Shown one piece after another: positions 1 through 15,000 of a DNA stretch of 64,000 nucleotides (positions within the stretch are counted from its first letter, which is position 1; each line of letters starts with the position of its first letter). Location of the stretch: assembly GCA_944474755.1 (NCBI GenBank), contig OX104117.1, positions 81,010,926-81,074,925 on the forward strand, read 5' to 3'. Source of the DNA: Limnoperna fortunei. Taxonomy: Eukaryota; Mollusca; Bivalvia; Mytilida; Modiolidae. Both the position numbers and the translations under genes were made by a program. Below the pieces are notes generated by a model. The model made no database searches, was not told where the DNA came from, and worked only from the letters and a program-made list of their open reading frames with translations.

Positions 1-10
1 AATGTTGGAC
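1..10 (-). CDS. RET: RET exon 14, first 10 bases only
   Basis: After a CTGTAG acceptor (11-16) the bases give the end of a glycine codon, then Pro-Thr and two bases. This continues QNG-P as in vertebrate RET (QDGPLL). The exon continues left of the window. The call rests on the splice site, phase and three residues. Confidence 0.7.
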
Positions 11-3000
11 CTACAGAACGCATAAACGATTATTTTGTGGGTCTTTCCACGTTACGTAAGAGTAAAAGAAACAAATATTTTTGCTGTAGATACCTGTCAA
101 TTTAAAACTTTTTACTCGCACTTTAGGCCTGTCATTAACGAGTACACTGACACCTACCGCAAAATACAAGTGTTGTTTAATATCGTAAGATCTTAGTTAG
201 TTGACACGTTTTTTGTTTAAACTTTGAGACATTTAAACATTTGGGTTTGATCTTCGAAAGAGATGAAACATTCTTAAGATAGTTAAAACTTAACATGTTC
301 CATAAAAATCCACAATTAAAAAATTGTTGCTAAGAGGAACAACGCGCCCTTGTTTTTACAGAATATAGAATTAATTAAATAAAATCAACAAGACAAATCT
401 TTGTATTTACCGTTTTGTGTGCATGCTCCTAGAAGGCGAATTACATTTGGATGTTGTACATCCTTGAGAAGATTAAACTCGGACCACAAAGCTTGCTGTT
501 CGACGTTCGAAGCACAATCTATAATAATATTGAATACAAAATATTATGTATACATACAAGTATCCAGCAAACAGAAGTTGATAAAATATTATGTTTAATG
601 CTAAAATCGACTAATGCAGTGAAACTTTAATGCGATATTGTAGGAGTTTACATGTATTTTAGGCATTTTTAATTCGAATAAATATTTAATATATATGCAA
701 GTCAAAAGGTTCTAGCTGCAAAAATAACATATTGTTTGGAACAAACAAACGACATAGTAAATGCAATATTACAAAAAGAAAAAAAATATTTTATAAACTT
801 TTTCAGATGATGTTTTATTTGCAGACATTGACTACACTTGCATTTTTTATACTTGCAATGATTCAATAAATGTATGGTTTTTGTGGGTATTTTGTATGTA
901 TCAAGATTCAATTGAATCTTAGTGTTATGTCTCACTTACTTTTCAACATTTTCACAGCGACTTCAGTATAACTTTGCTTGCCGTCTAAATTAAAAGCCTT
1001 AGCTTTAACAACTTTTCCAAATTCTCCTTCCCCTAGTGTAGAATCTAACTGTAAATGTTCCCTGTCAATTTCCCACTTGGCATCTTCAGGTGACTAAAAG
1101 TAAAAGTATTTCGTTATATATTTTTAATTGTAAGGTGGGCAGGTAGTGTGGTTTTAAATCTTACTGTGGGCATTGACGGATGAAGGACTTCATGTCAGAT
1201 AGGAATTATATTGTGTTACCTAACTGATAAGGATTGCCAGTTTTTCTGACGCAGATCGGGTTTTTTCTCCTGGTATTCCCATAACTTCCCCATACTTATG
1301 AGATAATAAATAGCAATAACGAGTTGAATCGATTGTTTTTTAACTTATGGCAATGTCGTGTTACGGTCTTCAGTGTAATTTACGTTAACTTGTACAAACT
1401 AGACATAGGCATCCTGTTAACACAACAAAAATTTAACGTGCCTTAATAATACGAGATTTACACTTTAGAGCGAGGTGAATAAAAATTGAAATATACAACG
1501 ATCTCTTTTTAAAAGATAGATAAATTCTGTTTGATTTTATTGTGTAAGTTTAAGTTGACGTATATTTTAACCGATTATATTTGTCGTATTTGTATAATTT
1601 AGTATTAAATAAAAAATGTTTATGTTTAATTCTTTTCTACAAATCTTAGAATTAGCGAAAGCCTATATGGTTGATAAAATTAGTTTAGCAGGTTATTGAG
1701 AATTTATATCTCGTTTTAACAAGAAAGTTGTGGATTTTTGTAGGAATTATCTCTTTCAATTATTTTGTTCTTACGAGTTAATGTCTCGTAATAGCAAGAA
1801 ATTTTCAAGTTATTGTGTTTTGGTCAAAATTGGTGAGCTTTCGTAAATAAACCGGCGTTTGTATAGGTTATAGGATTTTCAGTTTCTGTACAGAGTATTT
1901 CAATACGTCATTTTCAAGAAATTATCACTCTCGAAAATTGTAATGCTGATAAAAATTTAGGGCACTTTCAGATGAAAGTGACAGCATTTAAAATGAAATG
2001 GAACGACTTAAGATAGACGTTGCAAATCGAAACCTGCGCTGTGTTGTGCACACTTAACGTAAAATTATGGAGGGGAGTCGAGATTTATGCCGTTCCCACG
2101 GGGTTAAAAGACAGTGCTTTGAGTAAAGTGTCAAATAAAATCACGTGATATCATAAATCACGTAATAAGATACATATAACTACCTATATTGAAAACGGCG
2201 TAATGATCTTTTATAGACAAAAATGAAAAAAGTTCAATTTTAACTGCAACACTAGACAAGAGAAACATATATGATTCACAAAGAAACTAAATGAATACGA
2301 ATTGTTATGGTGGAAAAACAGAAGTGTTTACCACACTGCCATTGAATGATTCTTTATAGTATGGCCCGCATTGCGGAGATGAATGGTTAGTTCTGTAATC
2401 TCTGTCGTCAAAATAGTCTGACGGTATCACTGACATGGAAGCACTACTACCGACATGCTTGAGATTCTTGGGTTTTTGGCATTTAAATCGTCTTGTCTTC
2501 CACACTATCACAAACAGTATTACAAGTGCACAGATACATCCACATATAGTTGCAATTGTTATTTTACAATCCGTGTTGCATATGCTCCTGTTGCTTTTAT
2601 TTACGTTATCTGAAATACGAAATAAATAATTCAAAACCTGGATCCGTGAATAAGACTTAACTTAAAAATTATAGTTCTTTGGAAGTTTAGTTGGGACATA
2701 TACGAAGCTATTGAAAAATGAGATTTTATCTTTATTCAAGTGTTTGTCCCGATGTGTAGCTCAATCTCGGTAAATCCACCTACTACTGTAACACTTGTTT
2801 TACCTAGTATAATTGGTGTACATGTAACATGTTTGAGTTTAAAATTTTATACAAGTTTAATTGTATAAAAACTGAAAGCTGGAAACCATAAAAATATTTA
2901 AGATTGACTTAACGCTAAAGCTATATTCTTAACAGTTTAAAACTTCAAATATAAGTATAATATGATTATACTTCCAAAATTAAATCATGTAATGTATATT

Positions 3001-6000
3001 TAAATAATTATTCTTTCAAATTTATATTTGTACTGAAAGTTTTATTAATCAAATCAGAAAGGTTGTTTTATTTTCTACCAGATAAATATTTGCTCACATC
3101 TGTTATATTTCGTTTTACTTGTATATTACGAGATGCATACCGTCTAATACTGATTCCACGCGAACATTATCTATTGTTTGATTTTTATCTGCTTTGCCAA
3201 GTTCTACATGGGTTTGATTTCCATATTGTAAAATATTTGGTGTAGTAAATCTGAGAATACTCTGATCAAAACATGTACATTCTCCGTTGTAATCACACCA
3301 GCAAGGACTTGTTCCTCGTTGTATGCCCCTGTGTGTTCGACTGTTTAATTTTCCGGTTCCAAAGACTATTCCTAACCACAAAAAGTATTATTATTGTTAT
3401 ACAATATTAAACGAAAAATATATAGACAGGATAATTAGACCTGTTATATACCTTTAGATCTTGAACATACATTCATGGCTTGAAATACAATAGTCGTTAT
3501 AATGTAATGAATTTATATATTATAATTCTAGAGGATTATGTAACAATATAAATATACAGGTGTGTCTGCTATAAAATAAATACGATAACATTTTCGACCA
3601 ACTGATGGCCTTCTTCAGTGTCAATATTAATCTATAAATAAATGATAAAATTTGGTTATTGGTACATCAGCATCCGGTTGTGACGTAATCGGGTCCGTTT
3701 TATTGATCTTGAACTTTCTCGGATCACAACCATTAGTCGTTACATAAGGGAGTACTGTACAGTTGTCTGTTTTATAAACCATCTAATCTTAAACTTCCTG
3801 ACATTCATGAATTTATTATTTATTTATATTTAGAATGATATTTATTGCTTTTTGTTTATTCCATTGGGGTGTACAGAGCAGAGCTCTTTAATCCAGAATC
3901 TCTATCGGGCCTCCCGTTCAAAGCCTCTCCATTTGCAGTTCTGCTCGATAATTAGGATTTTATGTGATCAAAATCCTTTGGAGTGTGGCACGTTTGTCGA
4001 AAATAAATGAATAGTACAACCCTTAAATTCCTTGGGTGATTTTACTTTTTTGTTACGAAATATGACTTAAATGCAATACTCTTATAAATTGTCTTTATGT
4101 ACTGTGTTTTGTTAGGAAAATGTACTTTGTGGTTTGAATAAAGAATAAGATGATTAATACTAACTTGTACAATCTTGAGGACACAGTAAAGGAAAAGCCA
4201 ATTCTAAAGTGTCACATGTTCTATCAGGACACGTATCTAGATTTGGGGAACACGTGGCATACGTTGACACTATGCCCTGTCCACTGCCTGGTCTCCAAGT
4301 ACATTTTCCTGTAAAGGTACCAAGACCACAGCCTGTTTTACATCCTCGTTCATCAATAAATCTTGAGCAAGTTTGGTCTATAATTAAAGAGAATACAATT
4401 AAGTAAAAAATGAAATCGAATGTAATTAAGTGAAACATGTATTAACGTCAATAGTTGTTAGACCATAAAAGTAGTAACACTGTCAAACGTTTAAGTTCAA
4501 GCTATTTCAAACATTTTTTAAAATTAAACTTATATATACCAATCTGTTTATCAGAACATGACATCAAATTAAAATCTTGAAGGGCTGTTATTTCAAAACA
4601 GTATTCCTACCGGAAGCTGAAGCATATAACGCATTATTCTTATAAAAAACGACATGTAAATAAACAAAATATGGAAAATTTAGTTGCTATTTCTAAATTT
4701 AAAGGTTCGAAAACATCAGCAACAAATAAAATTATAAAAAGATAATGGTTGAAAGTATAATGGCTGTAAAACGTTGACACTAAACTCACAAGTACTGTAT
4801 ATCCGTACACAAGTACTCGATACGTGTAAACAAATAATATCGACATAAAAGCCTCTATAAACTTAAAACATGAACATTTCCTACACTTGAAACATCTGAT
4901 ATTCGAATAATTCCACAATTAATAACACAACATAATACAATAATTTAAATTCATCCTTCAACACGCTATTCTTATCTGTTACAATATAGTTTTTATATAT
5001 TGATATCGCATTCTCAAATAGATCAGCAGATATTAGCAGTTAGAGTTATCTTTCTTTCCCCAATTAAGCCACAATATGTGTTGAACACGTTTAAGTACTG
5101 TTCAATTGTCTTGATTTTAAATTGAGATTGTGTGGTTGCAAATTCTTATCAATAAAACCCCAAGTCTAGTCTGAATCACTTACTACAAGCTGTATCTGTG
5201 ATAACCGAATGAGTCTGACCAACGACAGATATAAACAAATCGGTTTTCATATTGTCAGATGTTACTGTTATTTTAATGACGGCATCACTCCTTCTTAATG
5301 TATCTACATCATTAACATAAACAATACCATCTACCGTTACGTCCAATCCATGTTTTGGTATATCCATTAGATATTTTGTTTTGTTGATAACCTGTGGAAA
5401 TCTATAAATCTACAAAAAACGTCATATATACAATCGTATTTTATTTACATTTAGATTTCTGACTAGGTTATCTTTTTTACTTGACATGAATAAAACCCTT
5501 CAACAACACTAGTCGTTTTTGAATTGTAAATAAGTTAATTTAAATTTTGGAGCAAATATAAATGTGACCAAGCAATGTTACAGTATCTCCAAATAATGAA
5601 AAAAGAAACTACATTTTGTAAAGGCCTTTATGAATTAATTGCGTCATCCATCAAGCGAAATACCCTGATACAGCTTGTCAAATATACTCTACGTTCGCTA
5701 TATAACACAATAATGATACCAAGTCACAACTATTTACATGGATCGACAAATAAATGTTTAAAAATCAGCATTTATACGCTTTTGTCTTTGGAGTTTGTGT
5801 GCTTTATTGATTCTTTCGGTTTTGTCAACTAATACCGTGTACATTCTATACGCATGCTCAAAACAACTAATAATAAAACATAGCAAAATTAACAATTATA
5901 TAAATCCTATAGTTTTGTTCCATTTAACCTTATTACTCGCATTAGTTAACTTTTACACAGGAAACATGATTGCAGGTAGACATCTTGCATACCGAAAAGT

Positions 6001-9000
6001 ATTCATTAGAAAATAAGTCAAGGGCAGAGAATTAGGACAACAACAAAACAAACAACTTGAATACTTACCTGTGGTTGTAGATATAGGTAGACGTTTTACA
6101 TGTGTAAGTTAAACATGAGTGTACTTATTGAATGATGTCTTACCTGTGGTTGTAGATATAGGTAGACGTTTTACATGTGTAAGTTAAACATGAGTGTACT
6201 TATTGAATGATGTTTTACCTGTGGTTGTAGATATATGTAGACGTTTTACATGTGTAAGTTAAACATGAGTGTAATTACTGAATGAGATTCTCACTGCAGG
6301 CAGGGTGTACTCGACTCCAATCTTAATTGACAAGGATTGCCAGTTTTCCTACCGCAGGTCGCGGGTTCTCTCCGGGTACTCCGGCTTCCTCCCCCAATAA
6401 AAATTGGACGCCATGATATAGCTGAAAAATTGCTGAAAGTGGCGTTAAAACACCATTCAAACAAACAAACAAACTTATTGAATGATGTCTTACATGTGGT
6501 TGTAGATATAGGTAGACGTTATACATGTGTAAGTTAAACATGAGTGTACTTATTGAATGATGTGTTACCTGTGGTTGTAGAAATAGGTAGACGTTTTACA
6601 TGTGTAAGTTAAACATAAGTGTACTTATTGAATGATGTCTTACCTGTGGTTGTAGATATAGGTAGACGTTTTACATGTGTAAGTTAACCATGAGTGTGCT
6701 TATTAAATGATGTCTTACCTGTGCAAGTTTACTGACATTTTTATCTACTCTCAACTGTAGTCGATCATTTTTCTCGTCGATTTTACTGTTGGGGTCTTTT
6801 ATCCATTTCAGTTCAAAAATTATCTGTAATGAAAAATTTGAGACCATTTGTTTTGTCTGCACAGTCTTATATTTTGTGTTGCTCGAAGCATTAATTAAAT
6901 TAGCAACTACTTACTCTTCCGGAGCACCTAAGTTGCTTTTGTTTGTATTTGTATTGTTTTGAATTGTGTTTATTGTCGTTTGTTAAAAGACGTTGAATAG
7001 AGTACTGGACTTCTACATTTGACTGCTGATGTGACATTTCTTCGCTTATTAAAAGAACACAAAGTTTATTTCGTTTATGCATCTTATAAGTTGTTAAGAC
7101 ATTTCTTTTGTTTTGCATATATGAAGTCCTGTTTAAAAATAATTTTTAAAAAAGAATTTTGATTAAACTAAATGTTATAATTGTACGAAGTTCTAAACTC
7201 AACCGAACAAAATAAACACAATCGAGAAGGGTCGGATCCATTTAACCTGTGTAATCTAGGAGTTTAATGATCAGCAAACAGTTTTACAAAATAAATAAAT
7301 AACATCACTTTAAATTTCGAAATTGCGTGTTACAATTTGTAAATTATAAAAAAGCACGATACATACACTTTAAAACAAGCATTTATTCCTTTATTACCAT
7401 ACAAACGGGTTCCAAGTGTTTCATATATATTTACTTTTTTATAGTTTTTTTGTCGGCATTGTAATAGATTTTTTTTTTATTTCTTGGTTTTCTTGTCTTA
7501 TTACAAATAAATTGTCATTAAGATCAGTAATACAAACTTATTCAATTTCACATATTAACTATAGACAGCATTTTCTATATACACTTATTGCAATCGATAC
7601 TCTATTCAAGGAAATAGCATAAAATCCTGACAACAGTTTTATACATGAAAATTAAATAAGCAGAACTTTACTCTATCAGAACGATTCCCATTTGTTGGTA
7701 GCAAATATCCGACATCTATAAAAGCGACATCACATGTGTATACGCCCGGAAGTGGTACTTTAGCCGGGAGAATATTGACGTCTGAAATTAAAGAAAGAGC
7801 AATCAGACATCTTGATTCACAATGGCCATAATGACTGTTATCGTGTACAAATATTAACCCAATCTAGATTGACGTAGATAATGTTCAGCAATAGTTTTTT
7901 TGCAATAAATCATGTTTATTATCAGATGAATATACTGTACACATATTTAAACGTATTCTCAACTTAGTTAAATTAAAAACAACGATTTACATGTTTTGAG
8001 TTGTTATCAAAATTACAGACACTATCGAAGACAGATCCTAATTGTCAGTTATAAATACAGTCGATTACTGAAATTTATTGTATCTTAAGTACAAACTGAG
8101 TAAAAAATAGAATTTACGTGTAAATTATTGAAAATAATTTTACTTCAAGAGTACATAATAGACATCGTAAAAAAACTTATTATAACTGTTCGTTAGATAC
8201 ATAAACTGTCTGTCTGTAATTTGTGTTTTAATGAGATTATTAAGAACACCCATACATGGTAAGAAAGCGTCATAAATTTATTGCTAAAATCCAAGCGTTG
8301 CTTAATTGTCCCATATGTTCAAATATTTGCAGAAAACGGCGTTTTACTAATCAAAACCTGATTTTATTTATGGAATAAACAGTTTCCTGATATTCAAGGA
8401 CGAGTACAATCACTAATTTTATTTTGAAAAAGGAATAGACAATATGAACGAAATTTGAAACGCCAAATGGAAAGTATTTTGAGTTTGGTAGTCACAGTAA
8501 ATTTGGTAGCAGCTACAATCTTTCCGTCTCTTTTTTACATAAAGCAATCTCTATTTAATTATGTCCATGCCTTCTGTATCATAATTTTAAAAGTTCATCA
8601 TCTATCCATCACTGACATGCACATGCTGGTCATGTCAGTGGTCATGTCAGTGAATTGAGCCCTGGATACCGACTTTTATCCCAGAAACATTACCTAAACG
8701 AACCACATAACCTATTTATCTTCTAATTTAGCCTACTTAATGTTTACAAATTTTCAAAAACCGATTGATTACTTTCTTGACGTATTACTCAAAGGTAATC
8801 AGAGATTTTTAGTATTAAAAGTGATAAGAAGAACATGATGACTCTGTTGAAACATAAATGTTCTTGTGCTAGTCAACTTTTTCCGAAATGTGTATTATGT
8901 GCTTCCTACAGTTCTACCATTACCATCTCTCAAATAGCAGCAACAAAGATGTGTCATTTTAATACGCGTTTGTCAATACCCAAGTTTTTTCCAGGAAAGA

Positions 9001-12000
9001 AACTGTATTTATATAAAACAGAAAAAACTGTCAAATAAAGCATTGTATATTGATATACAATTGATTTTATTTCGAAGATATATACATCTTAATAAAAATT
9101 ATTTACATCGTGTTTGTTTGAAAGGTCATTTTTAGAATTTGTAACAGATTGATAATTAACAAGCAAAGCTATTTTGAAATATTTAATGTCTTATTAGAAA
9201 TTTGTTTCATTTTGGCGTTTCAATTGAACTATGATTCCTCTTGATATGTTTTGTCCACTCTTGCAATAAAAAGTCTTCATTTGTCTTAAAACAGGAAATT
9301 AATATCCGTCAAATTTTAAACATTTATCCTTAAAATTGCGAGATTTTTGTAAAAGCAAAAATGTTTATAGGAAATTAAACCCGTTTCACACTGTAACATT
9401 CGTAGAGACTACGTTTTTTACATGGCGATTTGTGCTGTCTTCAATAAACGACACTGAAATTTCATACGTGTTTATTGACAACAATGAAAAGTCGAAGATT
9501 AAAATTTTGTTTTTCTAGAAGATATTGGAAGACAACAGTCGTTAAAATACGTTTAATATATAAACTGCAAACTTCATAAATAAAATATGTCTGAGATTAC
9601 CGCATATAGAAGCAAGATTTATCAAACATAGTCACATCTTCGTGTAGCTCAAGGTAAGAAGAGTTAAAAGGTAACTTTTAAGAACTCAATTGGTATCAAT
9701 ATCAACACAAATATAAAAATATCAATATATTATCTGCACTCCTTCAGCGCTGAATATAATTACCTTGCCAAACTGCAGCTTCATGGAATAATTCAAGTGC
9801 TAAATAAAGGCTTATTACAAGTGATGTTTAGCACTAATGTCATCCATATAACTTTAAACAATAACTTGTACAAAAATGATACTGCTATTCATTCTACCTG
9901 CTCACATGAAAATAACACTTTGATAAATATATTTGTTTGAATATGTGTAAATCTTACGTAGTTGACAAAAAGAGCCCTCATCTGGGATGTACCAACCAAT
10001 GGATGGAATGGGGTGGCAAATGTCTAACGTGTCACCAAATACCTCTATAGAGAACTGAGAACAGTTGACATTATCTTTATCCATAACTGTTCTTTTAATT
10101 ACCTGAAAAATGCAAGCGACTTTACATTCAAATATTTACAACATCTTACAATAAAAATGGTTATACATGTTTCACCATAATTAAGAACTTACTAAAACAC
10201 ATTTCTTGTGGATATTTCATAAATTTCTGCACAATTGGGTCTCTTTAAATAGTCCAATTCTGCCACACAATGTTTCAATGTTGTTTAAAGCCAGAAATTA
10301 TGCTGTCAGTTTTTCATCTGCCATTTGTTTTATGAGTGTTTTGGTGATTCTTTCTTTTAGTGATTTGTTGAACTGTGTTTAGTTTATCTGGTATAGTTCT
10401 GTTTTGTATTTGATTGTCTGATTTTTAATCGTTCCATGACTTAAAACTCTTGTTAATGAATTTCCTGTCACATTGTTAACATACGTTTACACTCGTTCCA
10501 ATGTAAATGTTGCATTTTAAGGAATACATGTTGTCCGCATGTTGTCAAACTTTTAAGTCGAAAACAAAAGGAGTTTGAATATTTGTCATAATTGAGATAA
10601 AACATTGAACAGCACTTCAGAACATCATGAATATAGATCTTATATTATACACACAAAGGTAATCTATTTTAAAGAAAGATGTAATTTATTATAAATAACA
10701 TATACTGTGCAAAACAAAAATTTAAGATAATCTATTTTTGTAAGTTTGGTAGTGTTCTATATATTTTCCATAACACCACCCGGAAATGGTGCATAGAAGA
10801 CGAAACATGTTGTGTAGTGATTTTTTCAAAAAGTAGTCCCTACTTTTTTTGCCCGAGACGAAATATTTTAATATCCATAACTGTATAAATTCAGTGAAAA
10901 TGGGGATTTATACAATAAAGTTTAGTAATAATGATTTATATCAAAGATTTTAATTGAAAATTTCAGTTAAGTTTCTCGTTTGCTAGATATCTACCAAATG
11001 TGTGTTGACGTTATTCCTCTTTAACTTAAGAGCAACTGCTTTGTTTGAGTTTACGCTTTTCAATCATTCAATGAAATTGATCTAGTGTCAATAACGTTAA
11101 GATGAAAATCAAACCTTTGATGCAACAATACTCTTGAAAACACATAAAGTATATTTAATATTGATAAAACCTATTATAACTTCGGGTAAACCCAGAAATT
11201 ACACCTGGAGTATAAACATTCAAAAAACCAAGGAGCAAGACAAAAAATCAAGTTACTTAATTTGCAAGTTGAGTATTGTTTTGCATTAAGTATAACACTT
11301 TGAAAATGTTTGTTAAATTATCCCTTTAGCAATATTTGTAATTAGATTGATTTAAAGTTTTGTTTTTTAACGTCACAAATGCGACTTGCAAAAACGAAAT
11401 CCGAGACTTGCATAGTATATGTCATAGGTTTATATACCTAATTACTTTCATTATTTTAATATTGCATACTTACCGTCTCGTCGTCGCTGACCAGTATGAC
11501 TGTTATTTGTGAACCGTTTGATAACGGAGGATTGTCATTTTGATCCATCACAGTAATCGAAAAATCAGAGGTAATATTTCTAGAATTTTGTTGAAATGAA
11601 ACCATGCATTGGATTTTAAATTTGAATTTATCTTTATATTCTCTGTCCAGAGGCATCTGAAGTGTTAACTCCGACGTTACTGGATCAACTTTTAAATATG
11701 TTGGATTTAGGCTACCTTCTAAATTCTCTGTAACACATCAAAGAAATATAGCTAATAAATACACACTCAGAAATTTGTAAACACATTGGGCGGTAAAATT
11801 GAAACTGAACTTTAATAGAAAAGTCGTTGTTTGGTTTAGAGCATATTGGTACAGTGTTAGTTAATGATGCTTTATAGATTATTACAACATTTGGAGTTCA
11901 AGAGTAACTGGCAATTAAGAAATACACAAGTTATCAAGTCAACAAACATTAAATAATATTTGCATTGAAACTTGTCACGACGAAATTATGTTTCGTGAAT

Positions 12001-15000
12001 GATAGTATGTTTTCAATGCCGAAATAACCAAGATATAAATATAAAGCAGTCGGTTGCATTATTCAATATGCCATAGATTCGTGTTACGGTGTGGAAATTT
12101 ATTTCTATCTCAACAACACAACGAATTATTATAATTGCTGAAACGTATGATTGGTGTCAGATTTTAGATTGTTGTGTAAAGTTTAAAGATATTACTTGTA
12201 ATTTCAAGAGACTAAGCGAGAAAAAGACAAAAGACCAATATTAACTTTTGAAACTTTTGATGACGACACAGGAATGAAAAGATAACTAACTGCCTAATAC
12301 TGACTTTTAAACGCTTAAAGACGAAATTGAAAAAGACAGATGGCCATTGGTACATGTAACTTCTGTGACCAAAGAAAAATATCTATTTTATCCCATGATG
12401 CATGAGCTTAAAAAATGTCTTTTTAATAATTGTTATTATTATTTTGGATTATTTCCTTGAGTATGTTACTAAATAATAAATTATATCCTTACATAAACTT
12501 TACGGCTGAAGGTTTCATTCTGAAAGTTATACGTTTGCAATCATACAATGGTTCCTTCCTCGCTACATCGTAATCTCTTTTTTTTCCTACCTTGCTCTTT
12601 CGAAATCTAATATTGTCGTTTTTGACTCGTTTCCGGCTCTTGTAATAAACAATTACCTTGAGTAGCTTGACTGTTGCCACATGAGGAGCTAACACTTGCT
12701 AAGTACCTGACTTTATACCCATGTGTTATATATTAAAGCAACTTTTCATTTGGTCTTGTGTTTTCATTGAAGGTTTTAGCCAACACAAAATGTGCATTTC
12801 GTAGTGGCAGCAGTCCCAATCAGCATAAAATGTGTAGCCGTTGTAAAGAAACGTCTATACTTCAATGCTATAGTTATCGTTCGTTTGCTTTACCGTTTGA
12901 TATTGCTTTTGAGATCAATAATATGGTTTATAATGACGAACAGAATTAATTTCTCTTTACACGTCGTAAAAGAATCGAATATTAACGTCTTGTTTAGACA
13001 TAGCATATGAATAATTCTAAAAAAAACCACAAAGTATTACGGGGAGTAATGAGACAGTGGAAACGACTTTGATGCGGACTATATATATTGGCTCGGATGA
13101 TGGATTATGTGTCGTTCGTCACATCATAATTCACATTATTGACACAAAGGAACAACAAAAAATATGCCAGAAGACACAATCATGCATATTTTAGTACTAC
13201 AGTATTGGAATAGTTTCGCTATGTTTATATCGAATCCAGCAGTCTACAGTATTTGAGTAATTACAAGATAACATTTTTATTTTCATCAAAACTACTTGAA
13301 GTTGAATTTTACATAATGACATTATATATATTTAACACAAGGCAGTTTTGTGTATTTGCAGAACATTGAGCTGTGTTTTGTTACAATTATATAATGAACT
13401 CTTTGATGTGTTTAACAGTATCCAATTTAACCAAATCCAGATTGAAAACCATTGCATAGTTTAATAATCAATTTATTTGGTAAGGGTTATTGCAGAATTG
13501 TCGACTGATCTTCGTCCAAAATTATTTTAACTTTTAACGATTATTAAAACGCAACTTAAAAGCATGAACTAGATCTTTTTTAACTCCGTCGTCGATATTT
13601 TAACAGCTATCTGCTTTTTTCGGTGCCTCTAGTGATGCATGACATGTATGAAAGACAGGTCTAGTTCGTATTGAGCATTTATTCCATGAACAATTATATC
13701 CAGACAAAGCATTACACAGCCATGACGCCATTTCAGGGGAGGTTTTACCTGGAATAATGAAGTGCTTTTTGGACAAATCTAGGGAAGCTTGGTGTTAAAT
13801 ACAACTTTTACCAAACGAAACAGTACAAATTTGACCGGATAATGCGTGTCACGTTGAATTGTTTTCTATGAACATTTTCCCTGAAAAGGACAGTTGCCTT
13901 TTTTCTACTACCCTTCTGTTTGTTTGTTTGTTTTATTTTGTTGTTGTTTTTTTTGTGTTTTTTATTTTTGCTTCGATGCAACTTGCCGTGTTTACGATCA
14001 ATTTTGCTCTATAACTTTTTAAAGATACATATACAATGTGATAATATTTTAAATTACCTTCGACTATATGATAGTCCCTTGTGTATCCAGCGTTGACAGC
14101 AGAAAAAATAGATAGTCTTCCTAATATTGATGGCACTATATTCTCAGAAATCGTGATATTAGTATCCGATCCGTCGAAACATAGCATGTCTTGTCTGTCC
14201 TTGAGAGTAACATATGTTAGCAAATCGCAAGACACCACATCTATAACAATGCTAGCTCTTACAACTTTAGAATTTTCCATGCAAGTTGCTTCAACTGTAA
14301 CATTTTTATTCACCCCTGAAATATTAAATATATGTGTTTAAGTTTACAACTGCGTTAATTTATGGTTCAAATGAAGTTCTTACAAAAACGTACAATTCAC
14401 GCATCAGGATTTTTAACATACACTTATTATGTATTTGTAAGAATTCCACCGAAGATTACTCTTATCATTATCTTATGCAAGAAATTATTCTTTCACACAT
14501 TATTTTCGTACGTTGGTTCCTTGTATTATTTCAGTGACCTGAGACATGGTGCACAGTCAGCAAAAATCGCCATGACCGACATTCAGAAGAAAATGATCTA
14601 CTATAATTCATAATGATTGGTTAAACAATACAACAAGAAAATGAATTCTATAAATTAAACAGCTTGCTGTTATACATTTTAATGACAAAGTTAAAGACGT
14701 AAACAATTGTACTGACAACAAGATTGTATCAACAGTTTAAGGAAGATTGCAAGAAATGTGCAATTCCTCCGAACGTTTTATCGGCCATTTACAAAAGAGA
14801 ACGGTTCTTTCATGCATTTGGTAGAATGCTCGTCTTATCTCCAACCCGTGATAGAATTTAGTGGGTTTTTTGCTTGTTCCGCTACTCTCCATTCGCGAAT
14901 AGGCATACTCTTTCATTAGTTATTGGAAATGAACCGGTCTTTCCCACAAACGTATTTAAAAACCTATTCATATTTTATATAGCTCATAGATATTCTTTTC

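Noticed and set aside
3115..3140. Exon 10 extended to the GTAAAA donor at 3,120
   Set aside because: It would join exon 11 out of phase and give an immediate stop, whereas GTATGC at 3,140 keeps the frame.
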